Source: Brachybacterium sp. UMB0905 (GTDB lineage: Bacteria; Actinomycetota; Actinomycetes; Actinomycetales; Dermabacteraceae). From it: DNA of 64,000 nt. The position numbers and the translations under genes are program-made. Positions 38,875 through 48,274 of this stretch are shown here, in pieces. The first letter of the stretch is position 1, and each line of letters opens with the position of its first letter. The stretch covers positions 1 through 64,000 of the forward strand of contig NZ_PNHL01000006.1 in the NCBI RefSeq assembly GCF_002871795.1, read 5' to 3'. The notes below the pieces were generated by a model that was given only the letters and a program-made list of their open reading frames with translations, did not search any database and had not been told where the DNA came from.

Positions 38875-41745
38875 ATGCCCGACTTCGCTTCCCTCGACCG
38901 GTCCTCTCCCCGCCCCGCCGCCCCGGCCCCGCCGGAGCGGACGGGTCGGCGCTCCTGGCACCGTCGCGCCTCCCGCCCGGTGTCGGTCTGGATGGTCCTG
39001 CTGGTGCTGGTGGTGCTGATCCATCCCTGGCTGCCGCAGTCGCGCTGGCTCATCGTCCACATGGTCACCCTGGGCCTGGTGACCACCTCGATCCTGGTGT
39101 GGGGTCAGCACTTCACCGAGGCGCTGCTCAAGACGCGCCTGGGCCCGGAGTCGCGGCCGCAGCAGGTGTGGCGGATCCGCCTGCTGACCATCGGAGTGCT
39201 CGCCACGATCGCGGGCATGTTGCCCACCTGGCCATGGCTCGTGGCGGCCGGGGCGCTCGCCGTCGCGGCGGCGCTCGTGTGGTACGCACTCTCGCTCGGG
39301 TCGCAGCTGCGGGCCGCGCTCGCCCCGCGCTTCGCCGTGGTGGTGCGCACCTACCAGGGGGCGGCGCTGCTGCTGCCCGTCGGCGCGGTGCTCGGCGCGG
39401 TCATGGCCTTCAGCCCCGGTGAGCCGTGGCAAGGGCGGCTGCTGCTCGCCCACCAGGTCATCAATGTGCTGGGTTTCGTGGGGATCACGGTGGCGGGCAC
39501 CCTGCTGACGCTGTGGCCGACGGTGCTGCGCACCCGCCTGGACCCCGCGCAGGCCACGCGCGCTGCCCGGGGCCTGTTCGGCATGGGTGCCGGGGTGCTG
39601 CTCGGGGTGTTCGGGGCGCTGCTGGGCTCAGGACTGCTGGGCGGGATCGCGATGCTCCTCTACCTCGCCTCCTGGCTGTGGGTGGGGGCGCTGCTGGTGC
39701 GCCTGGCGGTGCAGTCAGCGCGGCAAGGCCATCGGGTGCCCGTGCCGCTGTTCCCGGTGCTGTCCATCGGCGCGGGGATCATGTGGTTCACCCTGGCGCT
39801 AGTGGGGCTCGCGATGATGTGGCTGATCTCGGCCGAGGGGCTGCTGGGGGCGTCCCTGCTGGCCGTGGACGTGCAGCGCCTGACCGCGCCGTTCGTGGCG
39901 GGCTTTGTGCTGCAGGTGCTGCTGGGGGCGATGAGCCACCTGCTGCCGGTGACGATGGGCGGCGGGCCCCGCGCCACCGGGGCAGGCCTCACGGAGCTCT
40001 CCCGCGGCGCGATCTGGCGGGTGGTGACGTACAACCTGGCGCTCGCCGTGTTCGTGCTGACGACCCTCGGCGGCACCGGGGCCGACGCACTGCTGGCGAC
40101 GCTGCTGCTGGGCACCGTGGAGCCGGCCGCGATCGGCTCGATCACCCGCGTGGCGGTGACGCTGCTGGCCTTCGTGGTGCTGCTGTGCTTCCCCGTGCTC
40201 ATGGGCCGGGCGGTGCGGGCGAACATTCGCGAGCGTCGCGCGGCGGCGCAGGCGCGGAAGGCATCGGACGAGGGCAGCGGCACAGCGGAGCCGCTGCCCG
40301 CCCCGACGTCCCGGCCCCAGAGCCCCGCGGCGGAGGAGACCCCGTCGGCCGTGGATCGTCGGGCGCTCACCGGCACCCTGCTGGGTCTCGGCTCGGTGCT
40401 GGGCGTCACGGCGCTGGGCGCCACCTTGGATCGGCCGACGGGCGGCGCGCCGGCCACCGGCACAGCCCCGGCGGTGGGCGTGACCCCGACGGGGAACACG
40501 ACCACGCTCGCGGTGTCCATGGCGAACATGCGCTTTACCCCGGATGTGCTCGAGGTCCCGGCCGGGGATGAGCTCGTGATCCAGCTGCGCAATGACGACC
40601 CGGTGGATGTGCATGACCTCGTGCTCGCCACCGGTGCGACCTCGGGCCGGCTGGATCCCGGGCAGGAGGCCACCATCGAGGCGGGCGTGATCAGCCACGA
40701 TGTGGAGGGCTGGTGCTCGATCGTGGGGCACCGCGCGATGGGCATGACGCTGCAGGTGACGGCGCTCGGAGCGGCCGGCTCAGCGGGTACGCAGGGCGGC
40801 GAGGCGTCGGCCCATGGTCATGGTGGCGATATGACCAGCGGGAACCCGCTGGCCCGGGTGCCGCTGGATCTGCAGGCTGAGCCCGGTGCGGACCACACGG
40901 TGCGCGATGCGCGCCTGCCGGAGGCCGTGGGGATGGAGCAGCGGGTGCGCCTCGAGATCACCGAGGCAGACCTCGAGATCGCCCCGGGCGTGAGCATGCA
41001 GGCCATGACGTTCGGCGGCACCGTGGTGGGGCCGATCCTCCGCAGCGAGGTGGGGGCGCGCTTCACCGTGGAGCTCGTGAACAACGGCTCAATGGGCCAT
41101 TCCCTGGACATGCACGCCGGGACCGTCTCCCCCGACGAGGTGATGCGCACGATCCCGCCGGGTGAGTCCCTCGAGTACCCGATCACCACCGACCATGCAG
41201 GGATCTGGCTGTACCACTGCTCGACGATGCCGATGACCGTGCACCTGGCCGCCGGGATGCTCGGGGCGCTCATCGTCCCGCCCACGGGGCTCGCGGCGGC
41301 GGATCGCGAGTATGTGCTGGTGCAGTCGGATCACTACCTGGTGCCGGAGGCCGATGGGTCCGCGCACGCCGTGAGCCCGGAGAAGATCGCGGCCGAGCGA
41401 CCCGATGCGACCGTGTTCAACGGGCATGCGAACCAGTACGTCCACGCGCCGCTGCAGGCGACAGTCGGCGAGCGGGTGCGGCTGTGGGTGCTCGCGGCCG
41501 GCCCCTCCCGCGGCATCTCCTTCCACGTGGTGGGCGCGGTGTTCGACACCGTGTTCAAGGAGGGCGAGTACCGACTGCGCCCGGACAACGAGAACGCCGG
41601 CGGCTCGCAGGCCCTGGATCTCGCGCCCGCTCAGGGCGGTTTCGTGGAGCTCGTGTTCCGCGAGCCCGGCACCTACACCGCGGTCAACCACAGCTTCTCC
41701 GACATGGAGCGCGGAGCCCGCGCCCTGATCGAGGTGAGCGCATGA
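38875..41745 (+). CDS. Membrane-anchored multicopper protein with NirK-like domains
   Basis: A 956-residue fusion. Residues 30-450 hold about ten membrane segments ([29 protein letters not shown], then helices to [18 protein letters not shown]). A cupredoxin domain (about 535-625) has HDLVL and [12 protein letters not shown], a type 1 copper site. The C-terminal 270 residues form two cupredoxin domains like copper nitrite reductase: SLDMHAG (catalytic Asp and His, near 743), [12 protein letters not shown] (type 1 Cys/His/Met and type 2 His, near 779), SFHVVGA (near 882) and NHSFSDME (near 939). Nitrite reduction to NO is the best guess; another oxidase activity is possible. ATG with GAGAAGG upstream. 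Confidence 0.8.
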   Translation: MPDFASLDRSSPRPAAPAPPERTGRRSWHRRASRPVSVWMVLLVLVVLIHPWLPQSRWLIVHMVTLGLVTTSILVWGQHFTEALLKTRLGPESRPQQVWRIRLLTIGVLATIAGMLPTWPWLVAAGALAVAAALVWYALSLGSQLRAALAPRFAVVVRTYQGAALLLPVGAVLGAVMAFSPGEPWQGRLLLAHQVINVLGFVGITVAGTLLTLWPTVLRTRLDPAQATRAARGLFGMGAGVLLGVFGALLGSGLLGGIAMLLYLASWLWVGALLVRLAVQSARQGHRVPVPLFPVLSIGAGIMWFTLALVGLAMMWLISAEGLLGASLLAVDVQRLTAPFVAGFVLQVLLGAMSHLLPVTMGGGPRATGAGLTELSRGAIWRVVTYNLALAVFVLTTLGGTGADALLATLLLGTVEPAAIGSITRVAVTLLAFVVLLCFPVLMGRAVRANIRERRAAAQARKASDEGSGTAEPLPAPTSRPQSPAAEETPSAVDRRALTGTLLGLGSVLGVTALGATLDRPTGGAPATGTAPAVGVTPTGNTTTLAVSMANMRFTPDVLEVPAGDELVIQLRNDDPVDVHDLVLATGATSGRLDPGQEATIEAGVISHDVEGWCSIVGHRAMGMTLQVTALGAAGSAGTQGGEASAHGHGGDMTSGNPLARVPLDLQAEPGADHTVRDARLPEAVGMEQRVRLEITEADLEIAPGVSMQAMTFGGTVVGPILRSEVGARFTVELVNNGSMGHSLDMHAGTVSPDEVMRTIPPGESLEYPITTDHAGIWLYHCSTMPMTVHLAAGMLGALIVPPTGLAAADREYVLVQSDHYLVPEADGSAHAVSPEKIAAERPDATVFNGHANQYVHAPLQATVGERVRLWVLAAGPSRGISFHVVGAVFDTVFKEGEYRLRPDNENAGGSQALDLAPAQGGFVELVFREPGTYTAVNHSFSDMERGARALIEVSA

Positions 41746-41916
41746 GCTGAGGGCGTGCGCTGGCGCACCCCGGCAGTATCAGACCTCGAGCTGCGGATTG
41801 CCGGCCCTGACGCGTTCTCGGGCGCCGCATACCAATGTCGGTCCGCAGCGCCCGAGAACGTTGTGGTAGTAAGGCGGCGCTTTGCGATGCCTCCCTCCAG
41901 GCTTTCACTCCGGAGC

Positions 41917-42318
41917 TCAGACTCCGTCGTAGGCAAGGAGGACCTGCACCGCAGTGACACGCTCCTCGTCCGTGAGGTCCTGGCCGCGGGCATCGAGCAC
42001 GAAGGTCTTCCACTGAGCGCCGTCGCCGCCAATAATCGTGGCCCAGTGGGTCGCCTCCGCGGTGGAGTCGAACCGCATGTACACGCCGTACGGCGTCTCC
42101 CAGGCTTCGACGCACTCGATCTCGGCAGTGCAGTACTCAGCCGTGACCTCATCGGCCGCCCCGAAGCCGGGATTGTTCGCCACCAGATCCTCGACCGTGA
42201 TTTCCGGGCCAGAAAGATAGCGCCACCCAAGGAAAATTAAGATCGCCGCAGAAAGCAACAGGGTGCCAATAGACCCAACTTTCCACACAGCACCAGAAGC
42301 TGAACTCTTACTTACCAT
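41917..42318 (-). CDS. Small membrane-anchored protein next to the DUF2599-like gene
   Basis: A 133-residue protein with one membrane segment (about residues 14-34) and an exported domain of about 95 residues containing two cysteines (EYCTAEIECVEAW) that could pair, followed by WATIIGGDGAQW. No family is recognised with confidence. The 5' half is in A+T-richer DNA, the 3' half is nearer the chromosome average. It lies 86 nt downstream of the secreted protein gene on the same strand and is probably its partner. The Shine-Dalgarno sequence is weak. Confidence 0.55.
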   Translation of the reverse strand: MVSKSSASGAVWKVGSIGTLLLSAAILIFLGWRYLSGPEITVEDLVANNPGFGAADEVTAEYCTAEIECVEAWETPYGVYMRFDSTAEATHWATIIGGDGAQWKTFVLDARGQDLTDEERVTAVQVLLAYDGV

Positions 42319-42404
42319 TTCGCAATCCCGTTATTCTAATCCATGGCCGAATAAGTCTCAAGCGATTTCGGCGATCCGGTCGCGCGTGAGTGCGATTTTC
42401 CGCC

Positions 42405-43439
42405 CTAGAGAGAGTTGGGCGTTGTCCAATTGCAGCGATGCTTGGCAACGCCGTACGTCCAGTGTCTGGTCCTATTTGGCCGAAATGTCTCTAACTCCCA
42501 AGTTCCCGCCCCAAGAGCGCCGAGAGCGTGGCAGGAGAACTGCTGACGCATGCTTTTCTTCGATAGCAACAAGGATTTCACCCTTCCACCTTTAGCGAGA
42601 GCCTCCTTCCACCCGTTAGTATTAAGAATCCCCTGCCCAGCTATAACCCCGCCGATGCCCGAGCCGGATCCCGTATAGACCGCCCAACCCCATGTACTCA
42701 ACTGCAGTGTTACGACATTAGTATTGACCCCATAATACTTTCCATACTTCGCCCCAATCGACTTAAATAGCCTCTTCCCTAGATATGGGTCGGCCACAAC
42801 GGGGAAGGATGACGTATTGCTATAATCGATAACCTGGACGACAGTTTTGCCGTGAATCTCGAAATGGGTGGGCACCGGCTTCCCATTGGCGTCCCGCGCC
42901 CAAGCCGGGGCTATCCCTGCGATGACGTTGCCAGTAGGACCCAGGAAAAAGTAAGATCCATTTACCTCTTCCAATTCCGAATAATCCGGAATGTTCAACT
43001 CGAACGCATACTCTCGGGGGGCCGTCGAGTCGGGGATCACAATATTTATCTGCACATCGCCTTCCGGCGATACCAGAGGGGCGTACACAACGCCCCCGCC
43101 ATCCTCCCATGAGACCAGTTCGGGATTCCCAGGATTATCACGCATGCCGGAGTGCTCAACTGGCAATTTGATTCCAATATCATGTCTGGACAAATCGATA
43201 TCAACGAGGCCGGCCTCATCCTCTCGGACAACTACAGACTTATCCTCGCTGGAAACCTCTCCGACTACCGAATCGATCTCCAGTGGCACGGCGGCATCAA
43301 GAATACTTTCGGGCGCTCTTGCCAGAGTTTCGCGAATCGGTTCGCTCGAAGGCTCAGCTGATGCTGGCATTGCAATTGTAGTAGAAAGTGCAACTATGGC
43401 GACAATAGTTGCAGCTTCCCGCAAACATTTTCGGATCAT
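42405..43439 (-). CDS. Secreted DUF2599-like protein
   Basis: A 344-residue protein with a clear Sec signal peptide (MIRKCLREAATIVAIVALST ... MPASA-EP, cut near residue 28). The middle contains strands typical of this group, with SSFPVVADPYLG near residue 212; the C-terminal 75 residues (STWGWAVYTGSG, then FSCHALGALGAGTWELETF and KHRCNW) resemble DUF2599, with two cysteines that may form a disulfide. The family is secreted and uncharacterised. The gene is markedly richer in A+T than its neighbours, which suggests recent acquisition. Confidence 0.6.
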   Translation of the reverse strand: MIRKCLREAATIVAIVALSTTIAMPASAEPSSEPIRETLARAPESILDAAVPLEIDSVVGEVSSEDKSVVVREDEAGLVDIDLSRHDIGIKLPVEHSGMRDNPGNPELVSWEDGGGVVYAPLVSPEGDVQINIVIPDSTAPREYAFELNIPDYSELEEVNGSYFFLGPTGNVIAGIAPAWARDANGKPVPTHFEIHGKTVVQVIDYSNTSSFPVVADPYLGKRLFKSIGAKYGKYYGVNTNVVTLQLSTWGWAVYTGSGSGIGGVIAGQGILNTNGWKEALAKGGRVKSLLLSKKSMRQQFSCHALGALGAGTWELETFRPNRTRHWTYGVAKHRCNWTTPNSL

Positions 43440-43859
43440 GGATGCTCGTTTCTACGAAGGTTTAAATCACGGGAAGTTCTCGCCAATTGGAATTTGGCGC
43501 ATGCGACCAGGGCATGGACGCAACACACTGTCAGGTCATCATGCGACTCGGGTCCACACGAGTAGGATGGAGCTTAGCCTGTGTAGGAGCGCGGGGTTGG
43601 CCATACCGCAGACCAATAGTGTGAAGTGGCACACTAGGGGTGCTCGTTGCCTGGCTTATCTCGGTGGCTCTCCACTCTTCCGAGGTGAGACCTTGGAGGT
43701 CTAAGTCTCGGCAGTCAGGCTCGGCGGCACCGTACAGCGATCCTTCTAGGCCAATGCGGTAGTTCAGCTGCTAAACGGCGCCGCCATCACTAGGCCCTCT
43801 CCCGTTGCTAGTTCGGGCCCATCCCCTGATGCGTTGAGTGTCTTTCACGGCTCCGCTAC
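43440..43859. other. 420-bp A+T-richer intergenic region
   Basis: No convincing gene. It is upstream of the DUF2599-like gene and downstream of pcrA. It holds the inverted repeat TAGTGTG-AAGTGG-CACACTA (43617-43636) and the hairpin AGACCT-TGG-AGGTCT (43688-43702). Base composition is well below the chromosome average. A GCGGTAGTTCAGCTG stretch near 43754 superficially recalls tRNA but does not fold as one. Confidence 0.5.
43617..43636. promoter_or_regulatory. Inverted repeat TAGTGTG-N6-CACACTA
   Basis: Perfect 7-bp arms separated by AAGTGG, about 180 bp upstream of the DUF2599-like gene. It could be an operator or an RNA hairpin. Confidence 0.4.
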
Positions 43860-46574
43860 CTACAGCTTCGTGATCGGCGCGTAGCGCAGCAGCAGGCGTT
43901 TCACGCCGTGCGGGGCCTTGAACTGGACCTCCACCTGGGTTTTCTCGGCTTGCCCGGCGACCTCGAGCACCGTGCCCATGCCGAAGGAGTCGTGGGTGAC
44001 GCGGTCCCCGGGGGCGAGCTGCGGCAGCTTGTCCGCGGCCAGCGGCTTGCGCCCAGAGGCCATCGAGGGGCGCTTCACATCCGAGCGTCCCCCGCCGATG
44101 CCGCCGGAGAACGACGGGCCGCGCGAGCCGGTTCGACCGCTGTAACCGCCCGAGCTGTACCCGCCGCCACCGTAGCCACCAGCGCCATACCCCCCGCCGC
44201 TGTACCCGCCGCCGACGAAGGTCGACCCGGCGCGTGCCACGTCCAGCACCTGCTCGGGGACTTCGTCGAGGAAGCGGCTGGCGGGCATGAACTGGCTCTG
44301 CCCCCAGGTGGCGCGCATCTGCGCGCGCGTGAGGTAGAGCTTCTCGCGCGCCCGCGTGATGCCCACATAGGCCAGGCGCCGCTCCTCCTCGAGGTCCTCG
44401 GGGCTGCTCATGGTGCGGTGGTGCGGGAAGGTGCCGTCCTCCATGCCGGTGAGGAACACGACCGGGAACTCGAGACCCTTCGCGGTGTGCAGCGTCATGA
44501 GGGTGACGAACTGGTCCTCCGCCCCGGGCAGCTGGTCGGCGTCGGCCACGAGCGAGACCTTCTCCAGGAAGCCGTCCAGGAGTGAGGCCTCCGGGTCGTC
44601 GGGGGCGGTGAGCTCCGCATCCGGTGCGGTGTCGGAGTCGGCGCCGGAGCTGGACTCCACACCGTCCTCCGCCTCGCTCGCGGCGGCGGCGATCTCCTCG
44701 CGCTGCGCCTCGAACTCGGCGGCGACTGCCACGAGCTCGGCGAGGTTCTCCAGACGGGACTCATCCTGCGGGTCATCGCTGCCCTGCAGCTCCGCGTAGT
44801 AGCCGCTGCGCTGCAGGATCGCCTCGAGCAGCTCCGCCGGGCCGTCCCCCCGCTCGGCCATCTCTCGCAGATCCGAGAGCATCGCGACGAAGGCCCGCAC
44901 CGCGTTCAGGGAGCGGGTCGCGATCCCGGGCGCTTCGTCGGCCCGTTCGAGCGCCTCGGCGAAGCCGATCCGCTCACGCTCGGCGAACATGGCGACCGCC
45001 GCCTCGGCCCGGTCGCCGATGCCACGCTTGGGCACATTGAGGATGCGCCGCAGGTTGATCTCATCGGCCGGATTGGCGAGGACCTGCAGATAGGCGATCG
45101 CGTCCTTGATCTCGCGGCGCTCGTAGAAGCGAGTGCCGCCCACCACGCGGTACGGCAGCCCCACGCGGATCAGCTGATCCTCGAGCGCACGGGACTGGGC
45201 GTTGGCGCGGTAGAAGATCGCGATATCCGCGGCGCGGCGACCGGCGTCCACGAGGGCGTCGATCTGTCGGCCGATGTACCGTGCCTCGGCCACCTCGTCG
45301 TCGGCCACATACAGGGTGATCTTCTCGCCTGAGCCCTGGTCGGTCCACAGGTTCTTCTTGCGCCGGCCCTGGTTCTCCTCGATGACAGCGTTGGCGGCGG
45401 TGAGGATGTTCTGGGTGGAGCGGTAGTTCTGCTCCAGCACGATGGTGCGGGCAGACGGGAAGTCCTGCTCGAACTCGATGATGTTGCGGATGGTCGCGCC
45501 GCGGAAGGCGTAGATCGACTGGTCGGAGTCACCCACCACGGTGAGGTCCGCGTGCGGGTCCTCCCCCACCAGTTCGCGCACCAGCTGGTACTGGGCGGTG
45601 TTGGTGTCCTGGTATTCGTCCACCAGCAGGTGGCGGAAGCGCCGGCGGTAGCCCTCGCGGATCGCGGGGTTCTCACGCAGCAGTTCGACGGTCAGCCCGA
45701 TGAGGTCATCGAAGTCCACCGCATTGGCCTGCCGCAGCCGTTCGGTGTAGTTCGTGAAGATCCGCGCGAGGGTGCGATCGAAGCCGTCCTTGCTGAGCTC
45801 GGCGCGATCCGCGAAGTCGATCGGGTCCACGAGGTCGTTCTTCAGCGTGGAGATCCGCGAGGCGATCATCCGCGGGGCGTGCTTCTTGGTGTCCAGCTCC
45901 AGATCCTTGGCGATCGTGGTGATCAACCGCAGAGAATCGGCGCTGTCGTAGATGGTGAAGGAGCTCTTCAGCCCCACCGCCTGCGCGTCCCGCCGCAGGA
46001 TCCGCACGCACGCGCTGTGGAAGGTGGAGACCCACATGTTGCGTGCGGCTGGGCCGACGAGCTCCCCCACGCGCTCGCGCATCTCGGCAGCGGCCTTGTT
46101 GGTGAAGGTGATCGCGAGGATCTCCCCGGGCATCGCTTCGCCGGAGGCCAGCAGGTGGGCGATCCGGCGGGTGAGCACGCGGGTCTTGCCGGATCCGGCG
46201 CCCGCGACGATCAGCAGCGGACTGCCGCGATGTTCGACGGCCTCGCGCTGGGCGGGGTTGAGGTCCGCGGTGAGGGCGGCCAGACGCTCTGGGCGGGCGG
46301 CCGCCGACGGCGCGGTGGAGAACTGCTCGCGCGGCGGCACCCAGCCGTCCTCCTCCGGTGGCAGGTCCTCCTCCGGCGGCAGGTCCTCCTCCGGCGGCGG
46401 GGCATCCTCATCTGCGGGCGGGGCGTCGGCATCCGTGGGCGGGACGTCGGCATCCGCGGGCGGGGCATCCTCCTCGCGCGGGGCGTCCGCGGCGGAGTGC
46501 GCGGGGCCCACCTGCACGCCCTCCAGGCGGCGGAAGGCGTCAGGCAGGGAGAGGTCGTCGAACAGTGAGCTCAT
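43860..46574 (-). CDS. pcrA: ATP-dependent DNA helicase PcrA/UvrD
   Basis: A 904-residue superfamily 1A helicase for repair and replication restart. Walker A is GAGSGKT (near residue 125), motif II DEYQDTN, motif III GDSDQSIYAFRGA; motifs IV-VI are present (LEQNYRST; TLHTAKGLEFPVVFLTG; VGITRARE). The N-terminal 75 residues carry a Pro/Asp/Glu repeat (PPADADVPPTDAD, EEDLPPEEDLPPEED); between about 770 and 850 is a Gly/Tyr/Ser-rich stretch (GGGYSGGGYGAGGYGGGGY); the C terminus has the Tudor-like PcrA tail (GDRVTHDSFGMGTVLEV). TATCCT lies 9 nt before the ATG. Confidence 0.94.
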   Translation of the reverse strand: MSSLFDDLSLPDAFRRLEGVQVGPAHSAADAPREEDAPPADADVPPTDADAPPADEDAPPPEEDLPPEEDLPPEEDGWVPPREQFSTAPSAAARPERLAALTADLNPAQREAVEHRGSPLLIVAGAGSGKTRVLTRRIAHLLASGEAMPGEILAITFTNKAAAEMRERVGELVGPAARNMWVSTFHSACVRILRRDAQAVGLKSSFTIYDSADSLRLITTIAKDLELDTKKHAPRMIASRISTLKNDLVDPIDFADRAELSKDGFDRTLARIFTNYTERLRQANAVDFDDLIGLTVELLRENPAIREGYRRRFRHLLVDEYQDTNTAQYQLVRELVGEDPHADLTVVGDSDQSIYAFRGATIRNIIEFEQDFPSARTIVLEQNYRSTQNILTAANAVIEENQGRRKKNLWTDQGSGEKITLYVADDEVAEARYIGRQIDALVDAGRRAADIAIFYRANAQSRALEDQLIRVGLPYRVVGGTRFYERREIKDAIAYLQVLANPADEINLRRILNVPKRGIGDRAEAAVAMFAERERIGFAEALERADEAPGIATRSLNAVRAFVAMLSDLREMAERGDGPAELLEAILQRSGYYAELQGSDDPQDESRLENLAELVAVAAEFEAQREEIAAAASEAEDGVESSSGADSDTAPDAELTAPDDPEASLLDGFLEKVSLVADADQLPGAEDQFVTLMTLHTAKGLEFPVVFLTGMEDGTFPHHRTMSSPEDLEEERRLAYVGITRAREKLYLTRAQMRATWGQSQFMPASRFLDEVPEQVLDVARAGSTFVGGGYSGGGYGAGGYGGGGYSSGGYSGRTGSRGPSFSGGIGGGRSDVKRPSMASGRKPLAADKLPQLAPGDRVTHDSFGMGTVLEVAGQAEKTQVEVQFKAPHGVKRLLLRYAPITKL

Positions 46575-46583
46575 GAGGATCCC

Positions 46584-46589
46584 AGGATA
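46584..46589 (-). promoter_or_regulatory. -10 box TATCCT of pcrA
   Basis: TATCCT on the reverse strand, 9 nt before the ATG at 46574, giving a leader of only two or three bases. Confidence 0.4.
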
Positions 46590-46654
46590 GGCCCGGGGCC
46601 GGACGGACCGGCCGACGGCCCGCTCAGATCACGGGGCTCATCAGATCGTGGGGC

Positions 46655-46990
46655 TCAGATGAACACCGCGATGATGACGTTCAGGACGATCACCAGCGGG
46701 ATCGAGAACCACACGGCGGGCGAGGTGCGCTCCTGCTTCGCGTTCGCGATGTAGCCGAGCACCACGGCGATGAGGCCCACGAGGCCCTTGATGCCGAGCT
46801 TCATGTGGTTGGGGTCGCCGGTGATCGACACGAGCGCGGCGAGGATCAGGCCGATGACGAAAGCGCCCGCGAGGCCGTGCGCCATGCCGGGGCTGGGGGT
46901 GCGGGTGCGGGCGGCGCCCACCCAGGTGCCCAGGGCCACGGCCCAGCTCAGCAGGTGCAGGACGACGAGAAGGGAGAAGAGGAAGCTCAT
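46655..46990 (-). CDS. Small four-helix membrane protein
   Basis: A 111-residue protein with four hydrophobic segments (MSFLFSLLVVLHLLSWAVAL; AGAFVIGLILAALVSI; LVGLIAVVLGYIA; FSIPLVIVLNVIIAVFI). No named family is recognised. The second ATG of the frame (46990) is chosen because TACGAT lies 7 nt before it, covering the first ATG. Confidence 0.6.
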   Translation of the reverse strand: MSFLFSLLVVLHLLSWAVALGTWVGAARTRTPSPGMAHGLAGAFVIGLILAALVSITGDPNHMKLGIKGLVGLIAVVLGYIANAKQERTSPAVWFSIPLVIVLNVIIAVFI

Positions 46991-46997
46991 GGGCCCC

Positions 46998-47003
46998 ATC
47001 GTA
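46998..47003 (-). promoter_or_regulatory. -10 box TACGAT of the gene at 46990
   Basis: TACGAT-GGGGCCC-ATG on the reverse strand, 7-nt spacing. Confidence 0.5.
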
Positions 47004-47062
47004 CGGGCGCGTCGCTGAATGCTCCGTACCCCGCATCACCCCTGACGTGCGAGAATCGCCGC

Positions 47063-48274
47063 ATGTCAGCGGCCCCTCCACCACGCTCTCCCGGCTCCGA
47101 TGACTCCCCCGGCGCGCGCCACGACCGCGAGAGGGTAGACACCACGGAGCCCAGCGCAGAGGAGCACACCGAGTTCGAGGCGCTCTCCCTGCTGCCCGCC
47201 CCTGTCCTCGCCGGGGCGATCGGCGAGGAGCGTCCGCGGCCCGGTCCGGGCCGGATCCTCGCCGCGGTGCTCAGTTTTCTCGTGGTCCTCGTGCTGCTGG
47301 GGTACGCGCTGCCGAAGCTCACCGGCACCACGCTGACGGAGATCTGGGCGGCGGTGACCGCGTTGCCGCTGTGGGCGGCGCCCGCGATGCTGCTGCTAGG
47401 GATGCTGGCCCTCGCCCTCGAGGCCCTTTCGGTACGCACGGCCCTGCCCGGCGCCCGATACAGCACGGCCCTGCGCGCCCATGCCGTCACCTCCGCGGTC
47501 TCGCTCGCGGTCCCGGGCGGATCCGCCATCGGGCTGGGGCTCATGGGGTGGCTCCTCGCCCGCGCGGGCTTCACCTTCGGGGCCCTCGCTACGGGGATCA
47601 TCGCCGCCTCGCTCGTGGACATGGTCCTGACCTCGGTGCTGATCCCGCTGCTGGGATTCGGGGCCTATGCGCTCTCCGGCGCTCTCGCACCGCAGGAGCT
47701 GCAGCTACCCGGCGGGCTGTGGGCGGCGGTGATCGCGATCGGCGGGGCGCTGCTCGCCCTGGTCCTCACCGCACTGCTGCTGCGCCGCGGCGTGCTGACC
47801 GCGCTGCTGAACAGCGCCGGTGACATGGTTCCCGCGGCGGTGCGAGGGGAGATCCTCACCCAGCGCGATGCGCTCATCGCGCTGCTGCGCTCCCGCGCAG
47901 TGCCGCTCGTGGTGCCGACGCTGCTGGCCCGCGCTGCCCAGTGGGCGGCGCTCGTGCTCGCGATCCGAGCGGCGGGAGCGGAGGTGCCGCTGCTGCTGAC
48001 CGTCGCGATCTTCGCGCTCGGGCGAGTGCTCGCCCTGCTTCCGCTCACCCCGGGCGGGGCGGGGATCACCGAGACCGTCGGGGCGATGGCTCTGGTGGCG
48101 CTCGGGGTGCCGGCGGCATCCGCGGGCGCGGCGATGATTCTGCTGCTGGTGGCGATGCTGATCGTGCCGTTGCTGGCCGGCGCGGTGGGAGCCGCGGGCA
48201 GCGTCGCCGCCCCGGCGGCGCGGAAGGGCCCGGAGGATCAGTCCTCCTCGTCCTCCGCTCAGTCCTCCTCGTAG
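47063..48274 (+). CDS. Flippase-like membrane protein (LPG synthase TM region family)
   Basis: A 403-residue protein with a polar N terminus of about 65 residues and eight or more membrane segments. The GLGLMGWLLARAG segment after VPGGSAIG and the late LLPLTPGGAGITETVGAM motif are hallmarks of the UPF0104/lysylphosphatidylglycerol-synthase transmembrane family, which moves or exports lipids and lipid-linked sugars; there is no C-terminal aminoacyl-transfer domain. The Ser-rich tail overlaps the convergent gene by 16 nt. Confidence 0.8.
   Translation: MSAAPPPRSPGSDDSPGARHDRERVDTTEPSAEEHTEFEALSLLPAPVLAGAIGEERPRPGPGRILAAVLSFLVVLVLLGYALPKLTGTTLTEIWAAVTALPLWAAPAMLLLGMLALALEALSVRTALPGARYSTALRAHAVTSAVSLAVPGGSAIGLGLMGWLLARAGFTFGALATGIIAASLVDMVLTSVLIPLLGFGAYALSGALAPQELQLPGGLWAAVIAIGGALLALVLTALLLRRGVLTALLNSAGDMVPAAVRGEILTQRDALIALLRSRAVPLVVPTLLARAAQWAALVLAIRAAGAEVPLLLTVAIFALGRVLALLPLTPGGAGITETVGAMALVALGVPAASAGAAMILLLVAMLIVPLLAGAVGAAGSVAAPAARKGPEDQSSSSSAQSSS

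Noticed and set aside
43750..43860. Possible tRNA-like stretch (GCGGTAGTTCAGCTG)
   Set aside because: No acceptor stem, anticodon arm or T-loop GTTCGA could be assembled.
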